Shown here one piece after another: positions 20,430 to 30,712 of a stretch of 64,000 nt of DNA. The notes under the pieces are model-generated. The model was not told where the DNA came from. It did no database searches and saw only the letters and a program-made list of their open reading frames with translations. Every line of letters starts with the position of its first letter. Position 1 is the first letter of the stretch. The stretch spans positions 1 through 64,000 of the forward strand of contig CASDVE010000005.1 in NCBI GenBank assembly GCA_949284175.1. Reading direction: 5' to 3'. The position numbers and the translations under genes are program-made. This DNA comes from an uncultured Eubacteriales bacterium (GTDB lineage: Bacteria > Bacillota > Clostridia > Lachnospirales > Lachnospiraceae).

Positions 20430-21794
20430 TCAGCTAGGGTTGATCTTTTTAATAATAACGTCGATAGTGTTTTTCAAAGACGGATTTTTGGCAAGATCGT
20501 TTTCGATCTTTTCGGCACCATGAATGACCGTCGTATGATCGCGTTTGCCGAGCATATTTCCGACAGATTGAAGGGATGCTTCGGTAAGTTTTCGGCAAAG
20601 ATACATCGCGATCTGTCGTGGATAAGCGATTTCTTGGCTTTTTTTCTTGGAAACCATATCAGAAATAGAAATATTATAATGCTCCGCAACCGTATTCATA
20701 ATGAGTTCTGGTGTGATCTCTTTGTGTCCTTCCGGTGTGATGAGATCTTTTAGAGCTTCTTCTGCAAGTTCTACATTGATTGGTTTTCTTTCTAATGCTG
20801 AGTAAGCACAGATTTTATTCAGTGCTCCCTCTAATTCTCGAATATTGGATTGGATGTTGTTTGCCACATACTGCATAACATCATCGCCAATATTGAGTTC
20901 ATCCAATTCCGCACGTTTTTTCAAAATTGCCATTCTCGTTTCATAATCTGGTGACTGAATATCAGCGGTCAAACCCCATTCAAAACGAGAACGGAGGCGT
21001 TCTTCCAATGTTTCCATGTCTTTTGGTGGTTTATCAGAAGATATGATGATCTGTTTTTTGGCTTCATGTAACGTATTAAACGTATGGAAAAATTCTTCCT
21101 GCGTACTTTCTTTTCCAATAATAAATTGAATATCATCAATTAATAGCACGTCAATATTTCTATATTTATTGCGGAATTCAGCATTTTTGTCATGGCGAAT
21201 GGAGTCAATCAATTCGTTTGTGAATTTTTCGCTTGTTACATATAATACTTTGGCATTTGGATTGTGATCTAAAATATAGTGAGCGATGGAGTGCATTAAG
21301 TGAGTTTTCCCAAGTCCAACTCCTCCATATAAAAACAGTGGATTGTAGGCTTCTGCTGGAGCATCGGCAACAGCAAGGCTGGCGGCATGGGCTAATTTGT
21401 TGTTATTGCCCACAACAAAAGTATCAAATGTATATTTTGGATTTAGATTGTTGTAGATCTCTGGTGTTTTTGTTACTTTTGTTTCATTGCTTTGAGCCTT
21501 TGAAGGAACAGAAGTACTTCCAATCTGGCTTTCAAGAATGAAATCAATCATATACTGATGGTGCAGAAGTTCTTCAATTGCCATTTGTAAATACATATCA
21601 TAGAATTTCATTTTGATAAATTCAATTCCACGAGTATCTAGTTTACTATCCACAATAAAAGTGATTTTTTCGTCGGTCACTTCATATATTTTCAATGGGC
21701 GTATCCACGCATTGATCGCCACATGGGATACATCATGTTCTTTTTCCACTAGATAGAGTATGTCGTCCCATTTTTCTTCAATCGTCTTTTTCAT
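20430..21794 (-). CDS. dnaA: Chromosomal replication initiator DnaA
   Basis: About 454 residues. Domain I (TIEEKWDDILYLVEKE), AAA+ core with Walker A GGVGLGKTHL and Walker B LLIDDIQF, and the C-terminal DnaA-box-binding signature RDHTTVIHGAEKI. Start chosen at 21794 because AGGAGT lies ten bases upstream and domain I begins there; the frame itself opens at 21884. Flanked on both sides by DnaA boxes, so origin firing and autoregulation can act here. Confidence 0.97.
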   Translation of the reverse strand: MKKTIEEKWDDILYLVEKEHDVSHVAINAWIRPLKIYEVTDEKITFIVDSKLDTRGIEFIKMKFYDMYLQMAIEELLHHQYMIDFILESQIGSTSVPSKAQSNETKVTKTPEIYNNLNPKYTFDTFVVGNNNKLAHAASLAVADAPAEAYNPLFLYGGVGLGKTHLMHSIAHYILDHNPNAKVLYVTSEKFTNELIDSIRHDKNAEFRNKYRNIDVLLIDDIQFIIGKESTQEEFFHTFNTLHEAKKQIIISSDKPPKDMETLEERLRSRFEWGLTADIQSPDYETRMAILKKRAELDELNIGDDVMQYVANNIQSNIRELEGALNKICAYSALERKPINVELAEEALKDLITPEGHKEITPELIMNTVAEHYNISISDMVSKKKSQEIAYPRQIAMYLCRKLTEASLQSVGNMLGKRDHTTVIHGAEKIENDLAKNPSLKNTIDVIIKKINPS

Positions 21795-21884
21795 AGTGTT
21801 GTTTACTCCTGAGTTTCTATGTTCCATATCGATGTGCATACTTTCACTTATATATATACTATAACATATGTGGATATTTTTCAA

Positions 21885-22135
21885 TAAGGGATTGTGTATA
21901 ACTTTTTATTTTTTGTCCCCATTATAATAGGAAGAAAAGAAAAACGGTGGATTTCTATGTGGATAAAGATAATCACAAACTAACAGAAAAAAAATAGAGC
22001 AAAATCAAAGAAAAAAGGCAAAATATCGTAGTTATAAACAGAAAAAGAAAAAGTTATGCACAAGTTGTCAACATTTTGTGGATAACTTGTGTAACCACTG
22101 TTTTTTTTGTGTGAATGAGTGTGGAAAGAAAAAAA
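21885..22135. other. oriC: oriC, dnaA-rpmH intergenic half with DnaA boxes
   Basis: Matches to TTATNCACA in either direction at 21893-21901 (TGTGTATAA), 21958-21966 and 22077-22085 (TGTGGATAA) and 22054-22062 (TTATGCACA). With the dnaA-dnaN half this forms a bipartite origin as in Bacillus. The region also holds the dnaA promoter, not pinpointed. Confidence 0.75.
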
Positions 22136-22149
22136 ACACTAGGAAATGC

Positions 22150-22178
22150 TTGACGTTTTTTATATTGACACGTATAAT
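22150..22178 (+). promoter_or_regulatory. rpmH promoter
   Basis: TTGACG (22150-22155), 17-base spacer, TATAAT (22173-22178); predicted start about 120 bases before rpmH. Confidence 0.7.
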
Positions 22179-22303
22179 AGGAGTGATGTTCTTATAAATA
22201 TGGGGACTTTGTGTGCAATTTTTACAGGCAGGTCCCAGATGAGAATGGTTTGAATATTGTAGTAAGATTATTAGTAATGAGATAAAAGGAGGTGCCTTTA
22301 CCT

Positions 22304-22438
22304 ATGAAAATGACATTTCAACCTAAAAAAAGACAGAGATCTAAAGTTCATGGATTTAGAAAAAGAATGAGCACTGCTAACGGAAGAAAAGTTCTTGCTA
22401 GCAGAAGAAGAAAAGGTAGAGCTAAATTATCAGCATAG
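22304..22438 (+). CDS. rpmH: Ribosomal protein L34
   Basis: 44 residues: [20 protein letters not shown], then [20 protein letters not shown], ending KLSA. This is the full L34 protein of the large ribosomal subunit. AAAGGAGG lies upstream. It is divergent from dnaA and starts the rpmH-rnpA-yidD-yidC-jag run, as in most bacteria. Confidence 0.98.
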   Translation: MKMTFQPKKRQRSKVHGFRKRMSTANGRKVLASRRRKGRAKLSA

Positions 22439-22468
22439 GTCGCAGTTAATGTGACCTTTTCTTTTACG
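22437..22468 (+). terminator. Weak terminator or attenuator after rpmH
   Basis: Short stem GGTCGC/GTGACC (one G-U pair) followed by TTTTCTTTT. It probably lowers read-through into rnpA rather than blocking it. Confidence 0.55.
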
Positions 22469-22526
22469 CGAAAGCAATGTGTCATACAATAGCATATACG
22501 CTATAAAAGGAGCATTGTTCGCCAAC

Positions 22527-22560
22527 ATGAAAAGCACGCTTTGCGGGCTTTTCATCGTTT
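22527..22560. repeat. Dispersed hairpin repeat, copy 2
   Basis: ATGAAAAGCACGCTTTGCG then GGCTTTTCATCGTTT: outer stem ATGAAAAGC/GCTTTTCAT, inner CGC-TTT-GCG. Lies between rpmH and rnpA. Confidence 0.65.
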
Positions 22561-22615
22561 TTGAAAAGTACAATTAGTTTGAAAAATAAGAGCATCAAAT
22601 GAAGAGGACTTGACT

Positions 22616-22975
22616 GTGAAACGTTTTGAATCGTTAAAAAAGAATAAGGACTTTATTTTTGTATATAACAATGGAAAATCACTAGCCAACCGTTATTTGG
22701 TTATGTATAAAAAGGAAAATCATCTTTCCTACAATAGAGTTGGTATTTCAGTGAGCAAAAAGGTCGGCAATAGTGTAATACGACATAGGGTGACAAGACT
22801 TATTCGAGAAAGTAATCGTTTACATGGAGATCAAATCAAAACAGGTTATGATATTGTCGTAGTTGCTAGACCATCTGTAAAGGGGAAGGGCTTTTTCGAA
22901 GTAGAAAGTGCTTTCTTACATTTGGCTAAACTTCACCATCTTTTGATCGAGGTGAATCAAAGTGAAAATTGTTAA
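22616..22975 (+). CDS. rnpA: Ribonuclease P protein component
   Basis: 119 residues; the protein subunit that assists the RNase P RNA in maturing tRNA 5' ends. The signature RNxxxR-like block [18 protein letters not shown] and start [12 protein letters not shown] are clear. GTG at 22616 is chosen over TTG at 22610 because GAGG then sits eight bases upstream. Overlaps yidD by 14 bases. Confidence 0.95.
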   Translation: MKRFESLKKNKDFIFVYNNGKSLANRYLVMYKKENHLSYNRVGISVSKKVGNSVIRHRVTRLIRESNRLHGDQIKTGYDIVVVARPSVKGKGFFEVESAFLHLAKLHHLLIEVNQSENC

Positions 22976-23183
22976 GAAATTTTTGATATACTCTATCAGA
23001 TTTTATCAAGTGGCGATCTCCCCATTAAAAGGGAGAGGCGTATGTAGGTATACTCCGACGTGCTCTCAATATGCAATTGAAGCGATTGAAAAATATGGTG
23101 CGTTCAAGGGAGGTTTGTTAGCGGTATGGAGAATTTTAAGATGTAACCCATTTTCAAAAGGTGGTTATGATCCAGTACCGTAA
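22962..23183 (+). CDS. yidD: Membrane protein insertion efficiency factor YidD
   Basis: 73 residues with the whole conserved core: [22 protein letters not shown], and [14 protein letters not shown]. An amphipathic membrane-associated protein that helps YidC-dependent insertion. GTG start; overlaps rnpA and precedes yidC by about 18 bases, the standard order. Confidence 0.95.
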   Translation: MKIVKKFLIYSIRFYQVAISPLKGRGVCRYTPTCSQYAIEAIEKYGAFKGGLLAVWRILRCNPFSKGGYDPVP

Positions 23184-23201
23184 AACAGGAGGACAAGTAG
23201 T

Positions 23202-24521
23202 ATGTTATTAACCCAGCAGAGTGGATTTTTGAAACCGTTTGCCATTGCACTCGGCTTTATTATGGAATGGATCTTCAATATTTTAAATGCCATTGGAATT
23301 GGAAATATTGGACTTACCATTATTTTATTTACCATTGTCATTCGTTTAATTTTACTTCCAATGACAATTAAACAACAAAAGTTTTCAAAGATGACACAGC
23401 TTATGCAGCCTGAGATGAAAAAGATCCAGAAAAAGTATCGTGGGAAAAAGGATCAAGCATCCATGGCAAAGCAAAACGAAGAAATTCAGGAATTGTATGC
23501 AAAATATGGGGTGAGTCCATCTGGAAGTTGTCTTCAGATGATCATTCAGATGCCAATTTTATTTGCATTGTATCGTGTTATGTATAATATTCCTGCGTAT
23601 ATTCGACCAGTGAAAGAATTATTTGTCAACATTATTACACCACTTCAAAGTGTGGATGGATATGCGGATAAATTCTATCAAGTGCAACAAGCAGCCAACA
23701 TCAAACCGGGGCTTATTCATTTAATACAAGAAGGTCAAACACCAACCGTTAATCAGATGGTCGATGTTATGAATAAATTTACTCCGGAGGCTTGGGATCA
23801 GTTAAAAGAAACTTTTGGTTCATCCCCAGATGTTATCTCAGCGATAGCTGAAAATGTGCCAAAGATTCATGATTTTAACCAATTTTTATTTGGAATCAAT
23901 TTAACAGAAACACCAGCAAATATGGGATTCTTTTCTGTGTATCTTTTGATTCCAATTGCAGCAGCCTTTTTCTCTTTCTTGTCTTCTTACAGCATGATGA
24001 GCAAGAGCAACGTGGATAAAAATGATCCAACGGCTAAGATGACAAAGGGTATGATGATTTATATGCCACTGATGTCTGCTTTTATCAGTTTCACTGTTCC
24101 AGCTGGTCTTGGTCTTTACTGGGCGATGGGATCTTTAGTTATGTGGGTACAACAGATCTTGATCAACAAACATTTAGAACACATGGATGTTGAGAAGTTC
24201 ATCGCACAAAATAAAGCGAAAGCGGAAAAACGTGCGGCAAAAGGTAAAAAATCTTTTATGCAGAAAATGGCAGAAATGGAAGCAAGAAATGCTGGCGTTC
24301 CTGATGAAACAGAAGCAAAACAGAGAAGTATCAGCGATATTGCATCCATCAGTACGAAAAAAGTTATAAATAAAGCGACAACAACAAGTGATGGTAAGTC
24401 CATCAGTGAGTTGGAATCTCCGAATCGTTCCAATAAAAACATGGGAAGTATTGCGTCAAAAGCCAATATCATGTTAAAGTATGAGGATAAGAAGTCGGGG
24501 AACAAAGGGGGCGACAAATAA
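23202..24521 (+). CDS. yidC: Membrane protein insertase YidC
   Basis: 439 residues, YidC/Oxa1 insertase of the cytoplasmic membrane. After an N-terminal helix come IGNIGLTIILFTIVIRLILLP with the conserved positively charged groove Arg, the coiled loop MKKIQKKYRGKKDQ, and later helices including FTVPAGLGLYWAMG. Firmicute type without the large periplasmic domain, though a loop of about 100 residues between helices is longer than in Bacillus. The C-terminus is a long basic tail, probably for ribosome contact. Stop overlaps the jag start (TAATG). Confidence 0.95.
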   Translation: MLLTQQSGFLKPFAIALGFIMEWIFNILNAIGIGNIGLTIILFTIVIRLILLPMTIKQQKFSKMTQLMQPEMKKIQKKYRGKKDQASMAKQNEEIQELYAKYGVSPSGSCLQMIIQMPILFALYRVMYNIPAYIRPVKELFVNIITPLQSVDGYADKFYQVQQAANIKPGLIHLIQEGQTPTVNQMVDVMNKFTPEAWDQLKETFGSSPDVISAIAENVPKIHDFNQFLFGINLTETPANMGFFSVYLLIPIAAAFFSFLSSYSMMSKSNVDKNDPTAKMTKGMMIYMPLMSAFISFTVPAGLGLYWAMGSLVMWVQQILINKHLEHMDVEKFIAQNKAKAEKRAAKGKKSFMQKMAEMEARNAGVPDETEAKQRSISDIASISTKKVINKATTTSDGKSISELESPNRSNKNMGSIASKANIMLKYEDKKSGNKGGDK

Positions 24522-25144
24522 TGGAGTTCTTGGAATTCAAGGGAAAGACAGTTGACGATGCTTTGACTGAGGCGACTATAAAGTTTGGTGTTACAAGCAA
24601 TGATCTTGAATATGAAGTGCTCGATCGAGGCAGTGATGGGTTCTTTGGAATTGGAAGAAAACCAGCTGTTATTCGTGCAAAAGTCAAAAAGACTTTTTTA
24701 GACAATGTAAAGGAATTCGCAGAAAAATTGTTTCATGCTATGGGCGTAGAAGCAAAGGTGGATATCCAATACGATGAAGAAAATCACAATATGGATATGA
24801 ACTTAACAGGGGAAGATATGGGAATCTTAATTGGAAAACGTGGACAGACATTGGATTCCTTGCAATATCTTTTAAGTTTGTATATCAATAAAGAAAGTGA
24901 TACTTATATCCGACTGAAGTTGGACACAGAAAATTATAGAGAACGCAGAAAGAAAACACTGGAAAGTCTGGCAAAAAATATCGCTTTTAAAGTGAAACGT
25001 ACAAGAAAGCCAGTGGCTTTGGAACCTATGAATCCATATGAAAGAAGAGTGATTCATTCTGCTCTTCAGAATGATAAATACGTATGCACGAAGAGTGAAG
25101 GCGAAGAGCCATACAGAAAAGTTGTTATCATGCTGAAAAAGTAA
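24521..25144 (+). CDS. jag: RNA-binding protein Jag/KhpB
   Basis: 207 residues. N-terminal Jag domain (EFKGKTVDDALTEA), a KH domain with GILIGKRGQTLDSLQYL, and a C-terminal R3H domain (ESLAKNIAFKVKRTRKPV and EPMNPYERRVIHSALQ). KhpB pairs with KhpA in RNA binding linked to cell elongation and division. Cotranscribed with yidC, as usual. Confidence 0.95.
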   Translation: MEFLEFKGKTVDDALTEATIKFGVTSNDLEYEVLDRGSDGFFGIGRKPAVIRAKVKKTFLDNVKEFAEKLFHAMGVEAKVDIQYDEENHNMDMNLTGEDMGILIGKRGQTLDSLQYLLSLYINKESDTYIRLKLDTENYRERRKKTLESLAKNIAFKVKRTRKPVALEPMNPYERRVIHSALQNDKYVCTKSEGEEPYRKVVIMLKK

Positions 25145-25149
25145 GGAAA

Positions 25150-25191
25150 CGAGAAGGCTGCCTAACATATCTAGGCAGTCTTCTCGTGTTT
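25150..25191 (+). terminator. Terminator-like hairpin after jag
   Basis: CGAGAAGGCTGCCTA pairs with TAGGCAGTCTTCTCG; the following GTTTTG is only a weak T tract. Confidence 0.65.
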
Positions 25192-25207
25192 TGATAGGTG
25201 AAAAATT

Positions 25208-26587
25208 ATGATGAAAACAGATACAATTGCGGGGATTGCAACCGCTATGACCAATTCAGGAATCGGTATCATTCGTATTAGCGGAGAAAGGGCGATTCCT
25301 ATTATCAAAGAGATCTTTCGTCCAAGAAACACTAAGAAAGATATGGAAACAGTGGAAAGTTACACTGCTCATTATGGATTTATCGAAGAAAATGGAGAAG
25401 TTATTGATGAGTGTATTGTGCTTGTTATGAAAGCTCCTTCTACGTATACAAGAGAAGATGTGGTAGAGATCGATAGTCATGGTGGCGTAGTTGTCATGAA
25501 AAAAATATTAGAACTTGTATTACGGCATGGAGCAAGACCAGCGGAGCCGGGAGAGTTCACAAAACGAGCTTTTTTAAATGGAAGAATTGATTTATCTCAG
25601 GCGGAAGCCGTTATGGATCTTATTTCTGCAAAAAATGAATTTGCAATGGAGAGTTCATTAAAGCAGTTACGAGGAAGTGTAAGAAAGAAAATAGAAAGTC
25701 TTAGAAAAGAGATTATTCATCAAGTGGCATTTATTGAATCCGCATTGGATGATCCAGAGCATTATAACGTGGATGGATATGGAGAAGAATTATTGGGTGT
25801 GTTAGAGCCTGTGCAAAAACAGATCGATCGCTTAATTGCTTCTTCTTCCGATGGAAAGATTTTAAAAGAGGGAATTAAGACAGCTATTGTTGGAAAGCCA
25901 AATGCAGGAAAATCTTCTCTTTTGAATGTGATGGTTGGGGAAGAAAGAGCCATTGTAACAGAGATTGCCGGAACAACAAGGGATACCTTAGAAGAGTCCA
26001 TTCATATTCATGGGATTCCATTACAGATTATTGATACTGCGGGCATTCGGGATACCGAGGATATTGTTGAAAAAATTGGTGTGAACAAAGCAAAAAATGT
26101 GTTGGATGAGGCGGATCTAGTTCTTTATGTCATTGATGGTTCTAAAGAGTTGGATGAAAATGATCTTGCCATTATGGAATTGATTCAAGATAAAAAAGTG
26201 ATCACATTAGTCAACAAAGCGGATTTAGAAAAGAAAATCGCAGTGGAAGAAGTGAAAGAGAAGTTAAAAGAACCAGTCATTGCCATATCTGCAAAAGATG
26301 AAACCGGAATGGAAGAATTCTATGATGCGTTAAAAGAAATGTTCTTTGAAGGACAGTTGGAATTTAATGATGAGATCTATATCACAAATATGCGTCATAA
26401 AACAGCATTGATCAATGCAAAAGAAAGTCTTTTACAAGTAGTGGAAAGTATAAAACAACAGATGCCGGAAGATTTCTATTCCATTGATTTGATGGATGCG
26501 TATGAAGAACTGGGATTCATTATTGGAGAATCTTTGGAAGAAGATTTGGTAAATGAGATATTTCGTGAATTTTGTATGGGAAAATAA
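25208..26587 (+). CDS. mnmE: tRNA modification GTPase MnmE
   Basis: 459 residues. Works with MnmG to place the (carboxymethyl)aminomethyl group at C5 of wobble uridine 34. N-terminal folate-binding domain (DTIAGIATAMTNSGIGIIRISG), G domain with GKPNAGKSSL, DTAGIRDTED and NKAD, and the C-terminal redox motif CMGK that closes the family. Three bases separate its stop from the next frame, and mnmG and rsmG follow. Confidence 0.97.
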   Translation: MMKTDTIAGIATAMTNSGIGIIRISGERAIPIIKEIFRPRNTKKDMETVESYTAHYGFIEENGEVIDECIVLVMKAPSTYTREDVVEIDSHGGVVVMKKILELVLRHGARPAEPGEFTKRAFLNGRIDLSQAEAVMDLISAKNEFAMESSLKQLRGSVRKKIESLRKEIIHQVAFIESALDDPEHYNVDGYGEELLGVLEPVQKQIDRLIASSSDGKILKEGIKTAIVGKPNAGKSSLLNVMVGEERAIVTEIAGTTRDTLEESIHIHGIPLQIIDTAGIRDTEDIVEKIGVNKAKNVLDEADLVLYVIDGSKELDENDLAIMELIQDKKVITLVNKADLEKKIAVEEVKEKLKEPVIAISAKDETGMEEFYDALKEMFFEGQLEFNDEIYITNMRHKTALINAKESLLQVVESIKQQMPEDFYSIDLMDAYEELGFIIGESLEEDLVNEIFREFCMGK

Positions 26588-26599
26588 GGAGTGAAAAAC

Positions 26600-28483
26600 G
26601 TGGCATATTTTGAAGATACTTATGATATTGTAGTCGTTGGAGCAGGGCATGCAGGTTGTGAGGCATCCCTTGCTTGTGCAAGACTTGGATTTGAAACTAT
26701 TTGTTTTACTGTCAGCATGGACAGTGTGGCTCTTATGCCTTGTAATCCAAATATTGGAGGAAGTTCCAAAGGTCATCTCGTAAGAGAAATTGATGCTCTT
26801 GGCGGAGAGATGGGAAAAAATATTGATAAAACGTATATCCAATCTAAAATGTTAAATGGCTCAAAAGGACCAGCGGTGCATTCTTTAAGAGCACAAGCCG
26901 ATAAGCAAAAATACACTTATGAAATGCGTCATGTCATGGAGAATACAGAGCATTTGACATTAAAACAAGCAGAAGTTTCTGAAATTCTTGTAGAAGATGG
27001 AAAAGTAACAGGAGTAAAGACATATTCAGGAGCAACATATCATGCAAAAGCGGTGATCCTCTGTACAGGAACGTATTTAAAAGCACGTTGTATTTATGGA
27101 GATGTCAGCACTTATACAGGGCCAAATGGACTTTCTTCTGCCGATCATTTGACAGACTCTTTAAAAGCACTGGGGATCGAAATGTATCGCTTTAAAACAG
27201 GAACGCCAGCTCGTGTTGATAAAAGAAGTATTGACTTTAGTGTGATGGAAGAACAAAAGGGGGATGAAAAGATTGTTCCATTCTCCTTTACCAATCGAGA
27301 AGAGGACATTAAAAAAGAGCAAATTTCTTGTTGGCTCACATACACCAATGAAAAGACCCACGAGATCATTAGAAATAATATCGATCGTTCCCCATTATAT
27401 TCTGGAATGATAGAGGGAACAGGCCCCCGTTATTGTCCATCAGTGGAAGATAAAATTATGAAATTCCCAGATAAAGAACGCCATCAAGTGTTCATTGAAC
27501 CAGAGGGAGAATATACCAATGAAATGTATGTAGGTGGAATGTCAAGTTCCATGCCAGAAGATGTGCAGTATGAGATGTATCGTTCTGTAAAAGGAATGGA
27601 AAATGTCAAAATTGTTCGAAATGCGTATGCCATTGAATATGATTGTATTAATGCAACACAGCTAAAACCATCATTAGAATTTAAGAAGATTGATGGATTA
27701 TTCAGCGGTGGTCAGTTCAATGGAAGTTCTGGTTATGAAGAAGCGGCAGCACAAGGTTTGATGGCAGGAATTAATGCGGCAAGAAAATTACAAGGAAAAG
27801 ATCCGATTGTATTGGAGCGATCCGATGGATATATCGGTGTCTTAATCGATGATCTTGTGACAAAAGAAACTCATGAGCCATATCGTATGATGACATCCAG
27901 AGCGGAATACCGTCTATTACTCCGTCAAGATAATGCAGATCTTCGATTAACACCGATTGGATATGAGATTGGTTTAATTGAACAGGAACGTTATGACTAT
28001 TTAGTTTGGAAAAAAGAGGCGATTGAAAAAGAGGTTGCACGTTTGGAATCCACCTATGTGGGAGGAAAAAAAGAAGTGCAAGAGCTATTAGAGAAAAATA
28101 ATAGTACCCCATTAAAAACAGCCGTTTCTTTGGCTGAACTCATCCGCCGTCCAGAATTATCTTATGAATTGATCGCACCAATCGATGAAAATCGAGAAGA
28201 ATTATCAGAAGATGTGATTGAACAAGTCAATATCAATATTAAATACGATGGGTATATTAGACGACAACTTCATCAAGTGGAACAGGCGAAAAAGTTAGAG
28301 GCGAAAAGAATTCCAGAAAATATTGTGTATGAAGAAATTCACAATTTAAGAAAAGAAGCCATTCAAAAGTTAAATGCCATTCGCCCAGTATCCATTGGAC
28401 AGGCAAATCGTATTTCAGGAGTATCTCCATCTGATATTTCTGTATTGTTGATCCATTTAGATCAGATGAGGTATTCCTCTTAA
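26600..28483 (+). CDS. mnmG: tRNA uridine-5-carboxymethylaminomethyl modification enzyme MnmG (GidA)
   Basis: About 627 residues, FAD-dependent partner of MnmE. FAD-binding [17 protein letters not shown] at the N-terminus, then [27 protein letters not shown] segment, and [20 protein letters not shown]. The start is taken as GTG 26600 because AAGGAG lies eight bases upstream; GTG 26591 overlaps that ribosome site. Followed by rsmG after about 50 bases. Confidence 0.97.
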   Translation: MAYFEDTYDIVVVGAGHAGCEASLACARLGFETICFTVSMDSVALMPCNPNIGGSSKGHLVREIDALGGEMGKNIDKTYIQSKMLNGSKGPAVHSLRAQADKQKYTYEMRHVMENTEHLTLKQAEVSEILVEDGKVTGVKTYSGATYHAKAVILCTGTYLKARCIYGDVSTYTGPNGLSSADHLTDSLKALGIEMYRFKTGTPARVDKRSIDFSVMEEQKGDEKIVPFSFTNREEDIKKEQISCWLTYTNEKTHEIIRNNIDRSPLYSGMIEGTGPRYCPSVEDKIMKFPDKERHQVFIEPEGEYTNEMYVGGMSSSMPEDVQYEMYRSVKGMENVKIVRNAYAIEYDCINATQLKPSLEFKKIDGLFSGGQFNGSSGYEEAAAQGLMAGINAARKLQGKDPIVLERSDGYIGVLIDDLVTKETHEPYRMMTSRAEYRLLLRQDNADLRLTPIGYEIGLIEQERYDYLVWKKEAIEKEVARLESTYVGGKKEVQELLEKNNSTPLKTAVSLAELIRRPELSYELIAPIDENREELSEDVIEQVNINIKYDGYIRRQLHQVEQAKKLEAKRIPENIVYEEIHNLRKEAIQKLNAIRPVSIGQANRISGVSPSDISVLLIHLDQMRYSS

Positions 28484-28532
28484 TATGGGATAAAACCTAT
28501 AAAAACAGATATAAGGGAAAAGGAAATAGAAG

Positions 28533-29264
28533 ATGGAACAGTTAAAAAGAAAAAGTGAAGCATTAAATATTGTGTTGAATGAAAAACAGCTTGCAATGTT
28601 TGAAACTTATTATGAAATGCTCGTTGAAAAAAATAAAGTGATGAATTTGACCGCCATCACAGAAAAAAATGAAGTGATTGATAAACATTTTATCGATAGT
28701 ATTTCATTGAAAAAAGCCATGGATGTTACAAAGCCTGTAAAAGTGCTAGATTTAGGAACAGGAGCAGGTTTTCCTGGTATTCCTTTAAAAATTGCATATC
28801 CAAATCTTCAAGTAATGTTGCTTGATTCCTTGAATAAGAGAATTAAATTTTTACAAGAAGTGATTGAGGAACTTTCTTTAGAAGAAATTGATGCGATTCA
28901 TGGAAGAGCAGAAGACTATGCAAAACAGAGTGGATATCGAGAACAGTTTGATATTTGTGTATCAAGAGCAGTGGCAAATCTTGCTACACTCAGTGAATAT
29001 TGTTTGCCTTATGTAAAACAAGGAGGTTGTTTTATTTCTTATAAATCAGGGGCAGTTCAAGAAGAATTAGAACAATCAAAAAAAGCGATAAAGGAACTTG
29101 GTGGGCGAGTGAAAGAGGTGATACCATTTGTATTGCCGGATACGGATATTGAAAGGACATTTGTTGTGATTGAGAAAGTAAAACAGACGCCAAGGAAGTA
29201 TCCAAGAAAAGCTGGGTTGCCGTCTAAAGAACCAATAGGTGTGGAAATAAAAGAGAATAAGTAA
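28533..29264 (+). CDS. rsmG: 16S rRNA (guanine-527-N7)-methyltransferase RsmG (GidB)
   Basis: 243 residues. SAM-binding motif VLDLGTGAGFPGIPLKI and family block MNLTAITEKNEVIDKHFIDS. Methylates G527 of 16S rRNA; loss gives low-level streptomycin resistance in other bacteria. Last gene of the mnmE-mnmG-rsmG run; a terminator follows. The parAB genes, often next, are about 5.5 kb away here. Confidence 0.97.
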   Translation: MEQLKRKSEALNIVLNEKQLAMFETYYEMLVEKNKVMNLTAITEKNEVIDKHFIDSISLKKAMDVTKPVKVLDLGTGAGFPGIPLKIAYPNLQVMLLDSLNKRIKFLQEVIEELSLEEIDAIHGRAEDYAKQSGYREQFDICVSRAVANLATLSEYCLPYVKQGGCFISYKSGAVQEELEQSKKAIKELGGRVKEVIPFVLPDTDIERTFVVIEKVKQTPRKYPRKAGLPSKEPIGVEIKENK

Positions 29265-29272
29265 TAAGTAGA

Positions 29273-29316
29273 AAACGAAAGGGCTTCTAATCAATTTGGT
29301 TAGAGGCTTTTTCGTG
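29273..29316 (+). terminator. rsmG terminator
   Basis: ACGAAAGGGCTTCTAA pairs with TTAGAGGCTTTTTCGT around a 9-base loop. Confidence 0.75.
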
Positions 29317-29420
29317 TTATATTGTTAGCTACAATTATTTTATTACAAAAAAAAAAGAAAAATACATAGAGCGTAAATTTTGGTAAAAATGTGTTAATTA
29401 TGAAAAAATACACAAAAAAT

Positions 29421-29478
29421 AATTCCAGTAATCATACAGAAGGAAATTCCTGTGCGTATTTTTTATGATTACTGGAGT
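29421..29478 (-). terminator. Long inverted repeat, likely terminator of the hydrolase gene
   Basis: Arms CCAGTAATCAT (29424) and ATGATTACTGG (29463) with an inner AGGAAATTCCT hairpin; on the minus strand it is followed by AATTATTTTTTG. Placed 22 bases after the hydrolase stop. Confidence 0.6.
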
Positions 29479-29499
29479 TTGTTATCTTTCGTTTTGTGA

Positions 29500-30450
29500 T
29501 TAAAAGAAAATATCACATATTGTTAAAATAGAGCCTGGTTGTTCTAAATGTGGAAGATGTTTTGTGTTCATAACAACAGAGGATTCAATGGCTGGATTTA
29601 GTTCCATATATCCATTGATTGTTTCCTGGGCATGAGGTTCCTGAGCTCCCATGACAACATAAATACTATTATTGATGGATTTTAGACCATGGGTAATATT
29701 TAAGTTGGTAAAATGAGAGCGAATGCTAGCATAAACATATTTGGATGCAGAACCACTGCGATGAGAGGCTTCATGGCATAGTCCGATATATTTTGCCTTT
29801 ACTTTTTTTGGATTGAAGAAATACTGGGTGCTGAACTGTTTTTTTATGGCTGGGATAGAACTATTTATGTTATAGATCATCGTTCCAATAATAGGCAGTT
29901 CTAAAAAATATTTTAAAAATTTATGCCGTTTGGTTGGCATTTTATTGAGTCGTTGAATGGAAGGTGGATTGATAAGCATTAAATTGCGATAGAGTTCCGG
30001 TTCCATCTGACAGGCCATAATTGCAAAACTAGAAGAATGACCACTTGCTATGACATTAGTTTTGCTGCCAATGACATTTTTTACAAAGTCATTTAAAAAT
30101 TGTACATATAAAAAATTAGTGTAAGTCATTTTTGGTTTTTCAGAACGACCACATCCCGGTAGATCTAACGTATATACTGTATGATGTTTAGCCAAAGTTT
30201 CTGTTATGGTACAAAATTCTTTATCCGAACTTAAATGGGAGCAGTCATGGATGAGAAGAAGAGGAGAACCTTCTCCTTGTTTTGTATAGAAAATATCACC
30301 AAAACGCCAGTTATAGATATGACCATTTGGAGAATATAGGCGATCGTTTCTACAAGCTAAGTAAAAAATACTGCGATTTAACACATAAGCACTTGTTAAG
30401 GTCAGTGTGCTTAAAACGGCAATGCTTGTCAGTTTTTTTGATTTATTCAT
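29500..30450 (-). CDS. Alpha/beta hydrolase, membrane-anchored
   Basis: 316 residues. N-terminal hydrophobic segment (IAVLSTLTLTSAYVL) predicts a membrane anchor or uncleaved signal. The fold is recognised by LLLIHDCSHLSSD (oxyanion region), LDLPGCGRSEKP, the nucleophile elbow SGHSSSFA (Ser about residue 139) and a late histidine in HLPHLEQPG. Substrate unknown. It stands alone on the minus strand between rsmG and argS. Family call is firm, function open. Confidence 0.8.
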   Translation of the reverse strand: MNKSKKLTSIAVLSTLTLTSAYVLNRSIFYLACRNDRLYSPNGHIYNWRFGDIFYTKQGEGSPLLLIHDCSHLSSDKEFCTITETLAKHHTVYTLDLPGCGRSEKPKMTYTNFLYVQFLNDFVKNVIGSKTNVIASGHSSSFAIMACQMEPELYRNLMLINPPSIQRLNKMPTKRHKFLKYFLELPIIGTMIYNINSSIPAIKKQFSTQYFFNPKKVKAKYIGLCHEASHRSGSASKYVYASIRSHFTNLNITHGLKSINNSIYVVMGAQEPHAQETINGYMELNPAIESSVVMNTKHLPHLEQPGSILTICDIFF

Positions 30451-30712
30451 GAATACACTCCTTTCAAAAAGAGATGATAGTTTTATAACAAATTGGCAAG
30501 GCGTAATTCTTGCTATTATCTATTATATGCTAAAAAGGAAGAGGATACAAATTAATTTTTGAAGAACTTAAAAAATGCCTTTTCATAAAGGAAAAGATAC
30601 GTTATGATAATACTAATGGACTTATAATTTGAGAAAGTCAAAGAGAGTAAGAAAATATAAAAAAATGGAAATAGTATTTCCAATAGAGATTGAAAGATTG
30701 CGAGGAAAAGAA

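Noticed and set aside
29421..29478. Inverted repeat considered as a miniature transposable element
   Set aside because: It lies just after the hydrolase stop and is followed by a T-rich tract on that strand, so a terminator explains it better.
30540..30712. T-box or other leader before argS
   Set aside because: No T-box sequence, specifier pattern or terminator hairpin found.
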